Shown: piece after piece, positions 47,764 through 56,692 of the stretch
Layout: each line of letters starts with the position of its first letter
Position numbering within the stretch: the first letter of the stretch is position 1
DNA from: Clostridiales bacterium
GTDB taxonomy: Bacteria > Bacillota > Clostridia > Saccharofermentanales > Saccharofermentanaceae
Assembly (NCBI GenBank): GCA_017552455.1
Contig: JAFZPX010000062.1
Location: 107,936 to 171,935 of the forward strand
Reading direction: 5' to 3'
Length of the DNA: 64,000 nucleotides
Made by a program: the position numbers and the translations under genes
Notes under the pieces: generated by a model
What the model saw: only the letters and a program-made list of their open reading frames with translations
Told to the model about the DNA's origin: nothing
Database searches by the model: none

Positions 47764-49332
47764 TTAACGTCCTCTCTCGATGATCCTGTAAGGCGGGATG
47801 TAATAATCCTCTTCCTCAAGATCACAACCTGAAGGAATGCTTATGATAGCTCTCGGGCAATCGTCGAACGCCCAAGTATCAACTCTGACGATAGAGTCAG
47901 GAACATAAACATATGCAAGCTCATCACAGTAATCGAATGCACTTACGCCTATATTCTGAAGACCGTCCGGAAGATAGATATACTCAAGGTCCTCACAGGT
48001 GTTAAATGCATAATCCTCGATAGTGGTTACCGTATCCGGCAGAACAACAGATGTGATGATATCGCAGTCTGCAAAGCAGCTGTCAGCGATCGTATCGATC
48101 GTACAGTCATCAGTGAAGACAACTGTTCTGAATCCGTTACAGCCGTAAGGAAGCTGCAGTGTTCCGCTTCCGGAGATAGTGATAGTACCGTCTCTTGTGA
48201 TCTCATAATGAGCATCACCGGCTTCACCGGACTCAGGTCTGCCGTGGTATGTATCAGCATCACAGATCTTATGCGTCATGGAGAAGTACTCGAGAGGGAG
48301 CAGATACCAGTTATAAGAACTGCTGCCTGAAGTAACTGAACCGTCATCCCAAGCATTGCCTTCATATGCATTCCCGCAGTCCCATGTAGGATCCATGTGA
48401 TACCATGTGCCATCGATACAGCAGACAGCCCATGCATGGTTACATCCCTCATCGCCATTATATGCATTGCTGAGCATAAGGTCGCTTACGTCAGCACCGA
48501 TGCCGAACGATACAGCCGCAGGAACATCAACAGCTCGGCAAAGAGCTGTGAAAGTATTACCGAGGCCTTCGCAGATAGCGATCTTACGCATAATCAATGT
48601 AGAAGCATCATCCTGATAAGTAGTATATGTATCCTCGATCTGAACGAAGTCATACGAGAACTCATCAACCATATATGAATAGATAGCATATACTTTCTCC
48701 CAGTCATTGGTGCAGCCCTGAGTGATACGCTGTGCTGTCTGAATTACGACGGGAGAATCGCACTCTACGTCGTTCTGAGGCTCAAGGCACTCCTGAAGTG
48801 ACTGAGCATCTGTCCAAAGCTCGCTGCAGCGATCAACGTTAAAGTCATAACACATTGACTTAACAAAAGTCAGATTGCCGTCAGCCTTCTTTGTTACAGC
48901 GATATCATCATATCTGCACTGTATGCCATCCTGTGTTACTACAAACATGATGTAGTACAGCTCATTTACTTCGATATTGTCACCGGTATCAAATGAGAAA
49001 GAACCTGACCTTCCGCCGCCGCTTGTAGCTACGATATTGTTTCTCTCGTTAGTGACGTTAATAGTCATCGCTGTTCCGACACTTGTATTAACGCCGATGG
49101 AATTACCTGAAACATACAACTCCGTTGCAGCTCCGGTCTTGGATCTGAACGTGATTGAATCATAGTCAGCATAGTAATTCTCAATGTTAAGAGATGAGAC
49201 ATTCTGTGTAGGATCCAGCCCCTCAAAGTAGTTATCCTTTGAGGCTGTTGCCGCAGATACAGGTGTCGCGAGCAAGCTTGCGATGATCATCATTGAAGCC
49301 GCTGCAGATGCCAGTCTACTCATCTTAATCAT
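47764..49332 (-). CDS. Secreted transglutaminase-like protein with C-terminal leucine-rich repeats
   Basis: The 522-residue protein has a signal peptide (cleavage after about residue 27, PVSA-A) and a beta-rich N-terminal region (about 35-150). A transglutaminase-like domain has Cys254 (AICEGLGNTF), His299 (NHAWAV) and Asp in HMDPTWD. Three or four BspA-type leucine-rich repeats follow (about 410-505, pattern AFNTCEDLEYIYLPDGL). Such domains act as cysteine proteases or protein cross-linkers outside the cell, and BspA repeats often mediate binding. GAGGAA precedes the ATG. It lies between proS and the ABC exporter genes on the same strand. Confidence 0.88.
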   Translation of the reverse strand: MIKMSRLASAAASMMIIASLLATPVSAATASKDNYFEGLDPTQNVSSLNIENYYADYDSITFRSKTGAATELYVSGNSIGVNTSVGTAMTINVTNERNNIVATSGGGRSGSFSFDTGDNIEVNELYYIMFVVTQDGIQCRYDDIAVTKKADGNLTFVKSMCYDFNVDRCSELWTDAQSLQECLEPQNDVECDSPVVIQTAQRITQGCTNDWEKVYAIYSYMVDEFSYDFVQIEDTYTTYQDDASTLIMRKIAICEGLGNTFTALCRAVDVPAAVSFGIGADVSDLMLSNAYNGDEGCNHAWAVCCIDGTWYHMDPTWDCGNAYEGNAWDDGSVTSGSSSYNWYLLPLEYFSMTHKICDADTYHGRPESGEAGDAHYEITRDGTITISGSGTLQLPYGCNGFRTVVFTDDCTIDTIADSCFADCDIITSVVLPDTVTTIEDYAFNTCEDLEYIYLPDGLQNIGVSAFDYCDELAYVYVPDSIVRVDTWAFDDCPRAIISIPSGCDLEEEDYYIPPYRIIERGR

Positions 49333-49343
49333 AAATCAATTCC

Positions 49344-51038
49344 TCACTTGATCTTTCCCGCCGCCTCGAGTGCCTCTTCAACTGTAGCTTCACTCATAGC
49401 GCCGTCCATTCTGAACTTAAGTTCAACTATTCCCTCTCCTGCTCTTCTGCCGACTGTAACACGAAGCGGGATACCAAGAAGATCGGCATCCTTGAACTTA
49501 ACGCCGGGGCGCTCATTTCTGTCGTCGATCAATGTCTCGTAACCTGCGTCGATATAGCCGTTATAGAGTTTCTCTGCAACGCTCATTACAGTCTCATCCT
49601 TAGTGTTTGTAGGGATGACGATTACCTTGTAAGGAGCTGCGATAGCGGGCCACTTAATACCGTCCTCATCGTTGTACTGCTCGATGATCGCTGCGATCGT
49701 TCTTGATACGCCGATACCGTAGCAACCCATTACCATAGACTGCTCCTTACCCTCCTTATCGAGGTAGATGCAGCCCAATGAGTCGGAGTACTTAGTGCCA
49801 AGCTTAAAGATATGTCCTACCTCAACGCCTCTTGCCATACCGAGGGGCTTGCCGCACTTAGGGCAAAGATCGCCGGGCTTAACATTCTTGATATCCTTTA
49901 CAACGTCGGGAGTGAAATCTCTTCCGACATTAACATTCTTGAAGTGGTAGTCTGTCTCGCATGCACCTACGATGAAGTTCTTAAGAAGAGCAACTTCGCT
50001 GTCCATAACGATCTCGATCTTCTCCTTAAGTCCAACAGGGCCTGCGAATCCGACCTTTGCACCTGTGATTCTCTCTACATCCTCGAAAGAAGCAAGATCC
50101 ATCTCAGTAGCATCGTAGATATTACCAAGCTTAGTCTCGTTGATATCTCTGTCGCCTCTTACCATAGCAGCAACGATCTTGCCGTCGATGTTGTAGAGGA
50201 TAGTCTTAACGAACTTATCAGGCGTTGTGTTAAGGAAAGCAACGAGCTCCTCGATTGTCTTCGCATCGGGAGTCTGGATCTTCTCGATAGGAAGCTCCGC
50301 GGATGTATCAGCCTCGCCTTCCTTGCAAGTAGCCTTCTCCTCGTTAGCTGCATAACCGCAAGCGTCACAGAAGCAGATAGCATCCTCGCCGATAGGGCTC
50401 TTAACCATGAACTCCTGGGAACCGGAACCACCCATTGCACCGGAGTCAGCATCTACTACAGTGTAGTCGAGGCCCAATCTGTCGAAGATTCTTCTGTATG
50501 CTTCGTACATGATCTTGTAGGACTTATCGAGACCTTCCTCATCCACGTCAAAGGAGTAAGCATCCTTCATGACGAACTCTCTGGAACGGATGACACCGAA
50601 TCTCGGTCTCTTCTCATCTCTGTACTTGTGCTGGATCTGATAAAGCGTAACAGGCAGATTCTTATAGGATCTGAAAGTATCTCTTACAGCTTCCGTGAAA
50701 GGCTCCTCGTGCGTAGGGCCGAGGCAGAAAGGTCTGCCGCCACGGTCACTCATTCTGAACATCTCAGGACCGAACTTCTCCCAACGGCCTGAAGCCTGAT
50801 AAGCCTCAGCCGGAAGCAGTGCGGGCATGATGAGCTCCTGTGCTCCTGCCCTGTCCATCTCCTCGCGGATTACTTTCTCGACGTTCTTATATACCTTGAA
50901 GCCCATTGGCATGTAAGCGTAGATACCGGATGACATCTTGCGGATAAGACCCGCTCTTAACATTAACTTGTGTGAAGGTATCTCAGCGTCAGCCGGAACC
51001 TCTCTTTGTGTCGCGAAAAAAAGATTCGAAACTCTCAT
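49344..51038 (-). CDS. proS: Proline--tRNA ligase
   Basis: The 564-residue class II synthetase is the bacterial long form with an editing (INS) domain between motifs 2 and 3. It has [32 protein letters not shown], the motif 2 [24 protein letters not shown], the INS domain (about 225-400) and motif 3 [14 protein letters not shown], followed by the anticodon-binding domain. It charges tRNA-Pro. No T-box leader is present; the leader is only about 30 nt. The promoter overlaps the end of the RNase J gene. Confidence 0.97.
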   Translation of the reverse strand: MRVSNLFFATQREVPADAEIPSHKLMLRAGLIRKMSSGIYAYMPMGFKVYKNVEKVIREEMDRAGAQELIMPALLPAEAYQASGRWEKFGPEMFRMSDRGGRPFCLGPTHEEPFTEAVRDTFRSYKNLPVTLYQIQHKYRDEKRPRFGVIRSREFVMKDAYSFDVDEEGLDKSYKIMYEAYRRIFDRLGLDYTVVDADSGAMGGSGSQEFMVKSPIGEDAICFCDACGYAANEEKATCKEGEADTSAELPIEKIQTPDAKTIEELVAFLNTTPDKFVKTILYNIDGKIVAAMVRGDRDINETKLGNIYDATEMDLASFEDVERITGAKVGFAGPVGLKEKIEIVMDSEVALLKNFIVGACETDYHFKNVNVGRDFTPDVVKDIKNVKPGDLCPKCGKPLGMARGVEVGHIFKLGTKYSDSLGCIYLDKEGKEQSMVMGCYGIGVSRTIAAIIEQYNDEDGIKWPAIAAPYKVIVIPTNTKDETVMSVAEKLYNGYIDAGYETLIDDRNERPGVKFKDADLLGIPLRVTVGRRAGEGIVELKFRMDGAMSEATVEEALEAAGKIK

Positions 51039-51074
51039 TTCCTGTAAAGTTCTCCTACTAATAAATATTTTATT

Positions 51075-51103
51075 ATTATAAAGGGCGCGGCTCGTTTTTT
51101 CAA
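51075..51103 (-). promoter_or_regulatory. Promoter of proS, -35 box over the RNase J stop codon
   Basis: TTGAAA (51103-51098), a 17-nt spacer and TATAAT (51080-51075) lie on the minus strand. The -35 box covers the stop codon of the RNase J gene. The predicted leader of proS is about 30 nt. Confidence 0.75.
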
Positions 51104-52959
51104 CGGCAGCGGGAATGCGACGTGACGCTTACATGGCACGCATTAGTAAGGATCATAGGCCTTCTGCGCGTTTTTTCGAAGAGGAAATCTCTCACGGAAT
51201 TGCGAAAAGCTCTCGTTCCTATCTTCGCGTCTATGCTCTCGCCTTTAAGTGCGACGGGCGACAGAAGCTGACTTACCTTCATTGCAAGCGCGTCGTGCAC
51301 CTCCTGCTTCTCGTCGTCGATTACAAAGCCGATGGAATCGATCACAGGCTCACAGGCAAGCTCACCTGAAGCAAGATCTACCGTGATGGATATAGCGACA
51401 CAGCCATCGTCTCCCAAGTGCATACGGTCGCTCATTACGTGGTCATCACGAACCGCTGCAGAAGAACCGTCGATAAGGATAGCCTGCGCCGGTACCTCTC
51501 CCGTAACTTCGGCAGTCTTACCGTCAGTCTCGAAGACGTCACCGTTACGCAGAACATAGATGTCCTCAGGGTCCATGCCGAGGCTCTGAGCGAGCTGTGC
51601 ATGCCTTATGAGCATTCTGTATTCACCATGAATCGGAATAAAGAATTTAGGTCTTAAAAGTGTGTGCAGAAGTCTGATCTCGTTCTTATATGCGTGTCCG
51701 GATACATGAACATCGGCCAAAGACTCATAGATAACCTCGGCACCGCACTTAAACAGCTCGTCGATGAGCTTATAGATAGACTTCTCGTTACCCGGGATCG
51801 GATGTGCGGAGATGATGACCGTATCACCTTCCCTGATCTCCACTTCCTTGTGGGATGCAAAAGCCATCCTCGACAGCGCACTCGTAGGCTCAGCCTGCGA
51901 TCCTGTCGTGAGTACAACGATCTCATTATCGGGATAATTCTTGATCGCGCTTATGTCGATCAGCGTATCGGGATTCATCTCGATGTATCCCAGGGAGTTC
52001 GCGATCTTAAAGCAGTTGATCATGGATCGGCCGCACAGACATACATGGCGGCCGTTCATCTCAGCCGCAGTAAATATCTGCTGCATACGATGCACATGGC
52101 TTGAGAAAGTCGCGACGATGATTCTGCCGTCAGCCTTCTTGAAGATATTCTGGAAAGCTTCACCTACATACTTCTCTGAAGGAGAAGAACCTTCCTTCTC
52201 GATGTTTGTACTCTCGCACATGAATGCGAGAACGCCCTCGTGTCCCAACTCACCGAAGCGCTGCAGGTCGATGACCTTACCGTTGATCGGAGTGTAGTCG
52301 ATCTTAAAGTCACCTGAGTGAACAACAAGTCCTGCAGGTGTTCTGATAGCTATCGCATACGAATCCGCGATACTGTGATTAACTCTTATGAACTCTACCT
52401 GGAAGGCACTTCCGAGTCTTACTCTCTCTCCGTTACGGCATGCATCAAGCGATATACCCTTAAGGCTTACACCGTTATCCTCGAGCTTATGTCTTACGAG
52501 TTCGACTGTAAGCTTGCCTCCGTAGACGGGGCACTTGAACTCTCTTAAGAAGTACGGCAGAGCACCGATGTGATCCTCATGTCCGTGTGTAAGGATTATT
52601 CCCTTAAGCTTATATGCGTTATCACGGATGTAAGTGTAATCCTGAATGACGCAGTCTACACCCGGAGTATCTTCACCTCCGAAAGCCATACCGACATCGA
52701 TGATGATGATATCGTTACCATACTCGAATGCGGTCATGTTCTTACCAATCTCGAGGAGTCCTCCGAGAGGTATTATCTTAAGCTTAGTCTTAGGCTTGGG
52801 CTTACGTTCCTTGGGCTTAGAAGCCTTAGTCTTTTCCTGCTTGGCAGGCTTCTTGGAAGTCTTAGCCGCCTTCGTATTCTTCTGAGTCTTAGCGGGCTTC
52901 TTTCCCGTTGTCTTCTCACTCTTTACTGTTTTTGTTTCTTTCTGTTTTTTCTCACTCAT
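51100..52959 (-). CDS. rnj: Ribonuclease J with lysine-rich N-terminal extension
   Basis: The 619-residue protein has a Lys/Thr/Pro-rich extension (about 1-58) and a metallo-beta-lactamase domain with [15 protein letters not shown], the beta-CASP domain and [44 protein letters not shown] and the C-terminal [12 protein letters not shown] follow. RNase J has 5'-exonuclease and endonuclease activity and is central to mRNA decay and rRNA maturation in Firmicutes. The basic extension is longer than in Bacillus forms and could bind RNA or partners. AAGGAA precedes the ATG. Confidence 0.95.
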   Translation of the reverse strand: MSEKKQKETKTVKSEKTTGKKPAKTQKNTKAAKTSKKPAKQEKTKASKPKERKPKPKTKLKIIPLGGLLEIGKNMTAFEYGNDIIIIDVGMAFGGEDTPGVDCVIQDYTYIRDNAYKLKGIILTHGHEDHIGALPYFLREFKCPVYGGKLTVELVRHKLEDNGVSLKGISLDACRNGERVRLGSAFQVEFIRVNHSIADSYAIAIRTPAGLVVHSGDFKIDYTPINGKVIDLQRFGELGHEGVLAFMCESTNIEKEGSSPSEKYVGEAFQNIFKKADGRIIVATFSSHVHRMQQIFTAAEMNGRHVCLCGRSMINCFKIANSLGYIEMNPDTLIDISAIKNYPDNEIVVLTTGSQAEPTSALSRMAFASHKEVEIREGDTVIISAHPIPGNEKSIYKLIDELFKCGAEVIYESLADVHVSGHAYKNEIRLLHTLLRPKFFIPIHGEYRMLIRHAQLAQSLGMDPEDIYVLRNGDVFETDGKTAEVTGEVPAQAILIDGSSAAVRDDHVMSDRMHLGDDGCVAISITVDLASGELACEPVIDSIGFVIDDEKQEVHDALAMKVSQLLSPVALKGESIDAKIGTRAFRNSVRDFLFEKTRRRPMILTNACHVSVTSHSRCR

Positions 52960-52977
52960 AAATATTCCTTCTTGTTA

Positions 52978-53994
52978 TCAGCCGACGATGTATACTTCGC
53001 AGTCTGTTACCGTGTGGCTGCCGTTTGCAAACAGGTCGAGATGGCTTCCGTTAACGCCGGGACCTCTGTCTTCGACCGTATAATATCCGTCTCCTCCGAG
53101 AGGATCATTCGGGAGGTAAAGCGTTGTTCCTGCCGGGAATACACCCCAGTCAGCCGCAACCGTTCTTCCTTCCGAACATGTTGTTCCTGTAGCTGTTGTT
53201 ACAGAGTAAGTTCCGTCAGATCGAAGCTGAGGTCCGTAGAACGTGATGTGGCATACTCCGTAATAAGTCATACCATCTGTGTTCGAGCTGCTTGCCGTGT
53301 TGGCTTCAGTCATCGGCGGAGTAGTAGGTACTGTACCAGCCGTCGTAGCTGCCGCAGTCGCAGCCGTAGTAGCAGATGTAGGAGAAGCGGTCGTCGCTAC
53401 AGGCTCAGTCGAAGTCAGACTGATAAGCACAAAGTTACCGCTGTATGTACGATACCAGCCGGATCCCGTTCTTCCGGTGACATCAATACCTTCTCCTGTA
53501 TGAATTACACGAACAATATCGTATTCCGTTCCCGGGCCGGAACGAAGATTGATATCACTCGATGCATATACTGATGCGTAGTACACTTCGACAGCATTGG
53601 GGTCTGTCGTAGTCGCTGCCGTCGTCTCTTCGACAGTTTCAGCTGCAGGAGCTGTCTCGGAAGATTCCTCAGCAGTTTCTGCTATAGTCTCATTCGTCTC
53701 TGAAGCTATATTGGGAGCCAACTGGTCGACCGTAGTCTCCGTGGGTGCAGTCTCACTTGTCTCAGAGGTGTCTGAAGTTTCTGAAGCCTGGGACTCGGCA
53801 GACTCGGCTGCATCAAGCAAAACATCAGCCTGCGCATTACGTCTTGCACGGTCTTCGGCGACCTTAGAATCCAGCAACGTATAGACGGCGATGAATACCA
53901 AAAGGCTCAAAGCAACAACCGCGGCGATGCTCACAGCCATGCGCATCCTGTCGCGTGTTAAGTTGTCTTTCAATGTCGAATCGATGAATTTCAT
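52978..53994 (-). CDS. Membrane-anchored SH3-3D domain cell-wall protein
   Basis: The 338-residue protein has a short cytoplasmic N-terminus, one membrane helix (about 18-42) and a Ser/Thr/Glu-rich stalk. An SH3 domain follows (about 140-200, SSDINLRSGPGTEYDIVRVI), then a Thr/Ala/Pro linker. The C-terminal 3D domain (about 240-338) contains ATGTTCSEGRTVAADWGVFPAGTTLYL and the three aspartates in YYTVEDRGPGVNGSHLDLF. 3D domains occur in lytic transglycosylases of the Sps/Rpf/MltA type. No Shine-Dalgarno site precedes the ATG; an extended -10 box ends 7 nt away, so the mRNA may be leaderless. Confidence 0.87.
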   Translation of the reverse strand: MKFIDSTLKDNLTRDRMRMAVSIAAVVALSLLVFIAVYTLLDSKVAEDRARRNAQADVLLDAAESAESQASETSDTSETSETAPTETTVDQLAPNIASETNETIAETAEESSETAPAAETVEETTAATTTDPNAVEVYYASVYASSDINLRSGPGTEYDIVRVIHTGEGIDVTGRTGSGWYRTYSGNFVLISLTSTEPVATTASPTSATTAATAAATTAGTVPTTPPMTEANTASSSNTDGMTYYGVCHITFYGPQLRSDGTYSVTTATGTTCSEGRTVAADWGVFPAGTTLYLPNDPLGGDGYYTVEDRGPGVNGSHLDLFANGSHTVTDCEVYIVG

Positions 53995-54001
53995 CCGAAA
54001 G

Positions 54002-54010
54002 ATTATACCA
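54002..54010 (-). promoter_or_regulatory. Extended -10 promoter of the SH3-3D gene
   Basis: TGGTATAAT on the minus strand (54010-54002) matches TGnTATAAT. Seven nt separate it from the ATG at 53994, so the start codon should be at or within a base or two of the 5' end. Confidence 0.55.
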
Positions 54011-54100
54011 CAGAGGTGTTAAATAACCGTGAACACGGCTTTCGTTAACATTGTCAATTGATTGTCACATGCATGAAAACCATGAAATATTGACGCTCTC

Positions 54101-54106
54101 TATAAT
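54101..54106 (+). promoter_or_regulatory. -10 box directly before the 46-aa gene
   Basis: TATAAT ends 6 nt before the ATG at 54113, placing the transcript start at the start codon. The -35 region is weak. It diverges from the SH3-3D promoter about 90 bp away. Confidence 0.45.
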
Positions 54107-54112
54107 CGTTGT

Positions 54113-54253
54113 ATGGCACAGGAAGACTTCAACATCAGGGAGAAAACAGGCGACGAGAAAATGCGCAGAGCCGCAATCTACGTCATTTGCACGCTGGTAA
54201 TAATCCTGACTGTTCTTCTTGATATCTACTTTATCTCAGAGATCTTCGCTTAA
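54113..54253 (+). CDS. 46-residue single-span membrane protein
   Basis: ATG to TAA encodes 46 residues: a charged N-terminal half (DFNIREKTGDEKMRRA) and one membrane helix (about 20-40, YVICTLVIILTVLLDIYFI), ending SEIFA. The charge pattern predicts a cytoplasmic N-terminus with basic residues next to the helix. No family is recognised. No ribosome binding site exists; TATAAT lies 6 nt before the ATG, as in three other genes here. It sits divergently from the SH3-3D gene and ends 3 bp before the convergent rel gene. The compact fit between neighbours and clean topology favour a real gene. Confidence 0.6.
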   Translation: MAQEDFNIREKTGDEKMRRAAIYVICTLVIILTVLLDIYFISEIFA

Positions 54254-54256
54254 AGC

Positions 54257-56692
54257 TTATTTTCTGTATACGTTCGTCACATAAGACAGGTTACGAAGCT
54301 TGGTCAGAACGCGGTCAAGCTGTTCTCTGTTTCTGAACAGAGCCGTAACTACAAACTCGGTATAAGCACCTCCGCTTATCTGCATCGGCTGCTTGATATC
54401 TTTGATCTCGACATGTTCGTCACTGAAGATGGAAGACACATCCGCGAAAAGCAAAGTAAGGCTGCACTCCTGTGCAAGGAGCACGACATTGGATGTGAAT
54501 CCGTAGGCTCTGTTTCTGCCGTCATCCCATGTAGCTCCGATAAGGCGCTCGAACTTATGCTTATCCTTCTCGGATCTGTCCTTGAATTCCTTGATATGAA
54601 CGATATTAGGACATGACTGCTTATGTACCGTAACGCCGTCACTTTGTGTTACATAACCGATGATCTCATCACCGGGAACCGGGTGGCAGCAATTAGCGAT
54701 CCTAAGAAGCGGATGCATAAGTCCGTCGATGAGAACTCCGTCATCACCTGAACCCTTCTTAGGTGTCTGCTTATCAGGAGATGAAGGCTTCTTGATAACG
54801 TCACCCTTACCTAACTCCTCCGGAATCTTATCAGGCATATAGTAAACAACCTGTCCGTCAGAAGCTGTACGGTAACCCATCGCGAGTCTGTCTTCCTCAC
54901 TTAAGGTCTTAATGTATTCATCACGAAGCTTACCGAAGACCTTGCCGACCTGAATCGAACCGTAACCGATCGCAGCGTAAAGATCCTCAAGCGAATTACA
55001 TGAGAATCTGTCCAGAACGATCTTGAATCTGTCCGGTACAAGAAGCTGTGACGTCGCAAAACCGTTCTTCTCTATCTCACGCTCAAGTCTCGATTTACCT
55101 ACAGCGATATTCTCATCACGATCCTGCTTCTTGAACCACGCATTGATCTTGGATCTGGCGGATGCAGTCTTAACGAGTTTTACCCAGTCACGGGAAGGTC
55201 CCTTGATCTTATCCGAAGACATGATCTCGACTTCATCGCCTGACTTAAGGTTATAAGACAAAGGAACGATTCTTCCGTTTACCTTCGCACCATGCATATG
55301 GTTACCGATTCCGCTGTGGATAGCGTAAGCAAAGTCGATCGGAGTAGAACCTGAAGGAAGTCGTATGATCTTACCCTTAGGCGTAAATACGAACACCTCG
55401 TTCGGAACGATATTGTTCTTAAGAAGCTCCATGAAGTCCTTCGGATCGTCGGAGTCTCTCTGCGCGTCGAGGAACTGTCTTACCCACTTGATCTTCTCGT
55501 CGTAGATATCTTCCTTGAACGCCTTGGAATTACCTGCTTCCTTGTAGTGCCAGTGAGCAGCGATTCCGTACTCGGCCTCGATATGCATGCTGTAAGTTCT
55601 AATCTGAACTTCGAACGTCGTCTCACCGAACGTCTTACCGCCGGGACGCTTAACAGTCGTGTGCAATGACTGATAACCGTTCTCCTTCGGGTTTGCGATA
55701 TAGTCCTTGAATCTTCCCGGAAGAGGAACGAACATCGAGTGAACGATACCTAACGCTCTGTAGCAGTCAGATATGGAATCAACAATGATCCTGCACGCGA
55801 ACATATCGTAGATGTGATTGATATCGTTATGCCTGTTGTCGTGCATCTTCTTATAGATGCTGTAGAAGTGCTTAGGTCTTCCGTCAACATCGTAATGCTC
55901 CATGCCCTCATTCTTAAGCTTCTCCGATATCTCTGCGATAACGTGTGCCATGAAGGCTTCTCGCTCGGAGCGCTTGGATGAGATAAGACCTACAAGCTCA
56001 TAGTAACCGTCGTTATCGAGGTATCTTAAGCACAGATCCTCAAGCTCCCACTTGATCTTAAATACGCCGAACTTCTCAGCAAACGGTGCATAGATCTCGA
56101 GTGTCTCCCTCGCCTTCTCTACCTGCTTCTCAGGTGTCTGATACTGCATGGTACGCATGTTGTGAAGACGGTCTGCTAGCTTTATGAGGATAACACGGGG
56201 GTCACGTGTCATGGCGAAGAGCATTTTCCGCGTATTCTCGGCCTGCATCTCTTCCTTCGAATGAGATGAGATCTTATTAAGCTTTGTAACACCTTCTACA
56301 AGAAGTGTGATAGTTGAACCGAAGACTTCCGTAAGCATCTCGGAATCAGCGGGCGTATCTTCCACAGTGTCGTGGAGGAGGGCTCCTGCCAAAGACTCGG
56401 CGTCTACTTCGAGTTCTGCGAGAATCTCAGCAGTAGCGATAGGATGAACGATATAAAGTTCTCCGTTCTTACGCTTCTGATTACGATGTGCCTTGAAAGC
56501 GAAGATGAAAGCGCGCCTTATAAGATCCTGTTCCTTGCCCAGAACCCCTTCTTCGAGGTGCGCACGCGAAGCATACGCTGTAAACATATCCATGACACCG
56601 TCAAACTTCTCCTGAATAAAATCAGGAATCTCCGGTACCAGTGAAGTATCCAGCAGATACTCACGCTCATCGTGTTCGTTCAGTTCAGCCAT
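54257..56692 (-). CDS. rel: Bifunctional (p)ppGpp synthetase/hydrolase, RelA/SpoT family
   Basis: The 811-residue protein has an HD hydrolase domain (about 60-190, HRNQKRKNGELYIVHP and LLHDTVEDT), the synthetase domain (about 240-360, YSIYKKM and ENGYQSLHTTV), TGS (about 420-480, VFVFTPKGKIIRLPSGSTPIDFAYAIHS), a zinc-finger-like region with CCHPVPGDEI, and a C-terminal ACT domain. It makes and degrades the alarmone that drives the stringent response. The ATG overlaps the end of recJ by 8 nt, as in many Firmicutes, where these two genes are neighbours. Confidence 0.96.
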   Translation of the reverse strand: MAELNEHDEREYLLDTSLVPEIPDFIQEKFDGVMDMFTAYASRAHLEEGVLGKEQDLIRRAFIFAFKAHRNQKRKNGELYIVHPIATAEILAELEVDAESLAGALLHDTVEDTPADSEMLTEVFGSTITLLVEGVTKLNKISSHSKEEMQAENTRKMLFAMTRDPRVILIKLADRLHNMRTMQYQTPEKQVEKARETLEIYAPFAEKFGVFKIKWELEDLCLRYLDNDGYYELVGLISSKRSEREAFMAHVIAEISEKLKNEGMEHYDVDGRPKHFYSIYKKMHDNRHNDINHIYDMFACRIIVDSISDCYRALGIVHSMFVPLPGRFKDYIANPKENGYQSLHTTVKRPGGKTFGETTFEVQIRTYSMHIEAEYGIAAHWHYKEAGNSKAFKEDIYDEKIKWVRQFLDAQRDSDDPKDFMELLKNNIVPNEVFVFTPKGKIIRLPSGSTPIDFAYAIHSGIGNHMHGAKVNGRIVPLSYNLKSGDEVEIMSSDKIKGPSRDWVKLVKTASARSKINAWFKKQDRDENIAVGKSRLEREIEKNGFATSQLLVPDRFKIVLDRFSCNSLEDLYAAIGYGSIQVGKVFGKLRDEYIKTLSEEDRLAMGYRTASDGQVVYYMPDKIPEELGKGDVIKKPSSPDKQTPKKGSGDDGVLIDGLMHPLLRIANCCHPVPGDEIIGYVTQSDGVTVHKQSCPNIVHIKEFKDRSEKDKHKFERLIGATWDDGRNRAYGFTSNVVLLAQECSLTLLFADVSSIFSDEHVEIKDIKQPMQISGGAYTEFVVTALFRNREQLDRVLTKLRNLSYVTNVYRK

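Noticed and set aside
49812..50792. Plus-strand frame of 326 codons opposite proS
   Set aside because: It is antisense to an unmistakable ProS gene, and has no ribosome binding site or recognisable domain.
51004..51068. T-box riboswitch before proS
   Set aside because: The predicted leader is only about 30 nt, far too short for a T-box, and lacks the conserved T-box sequence.
52570..53574. Plus-strand frame of 334 codons opposite the RNase J and SH3-3D genes
   Set aside because: It spans two real genes and their gap on the other strand. Its composition (Arg, Ser, Cys runs) is typical of antisense reading.
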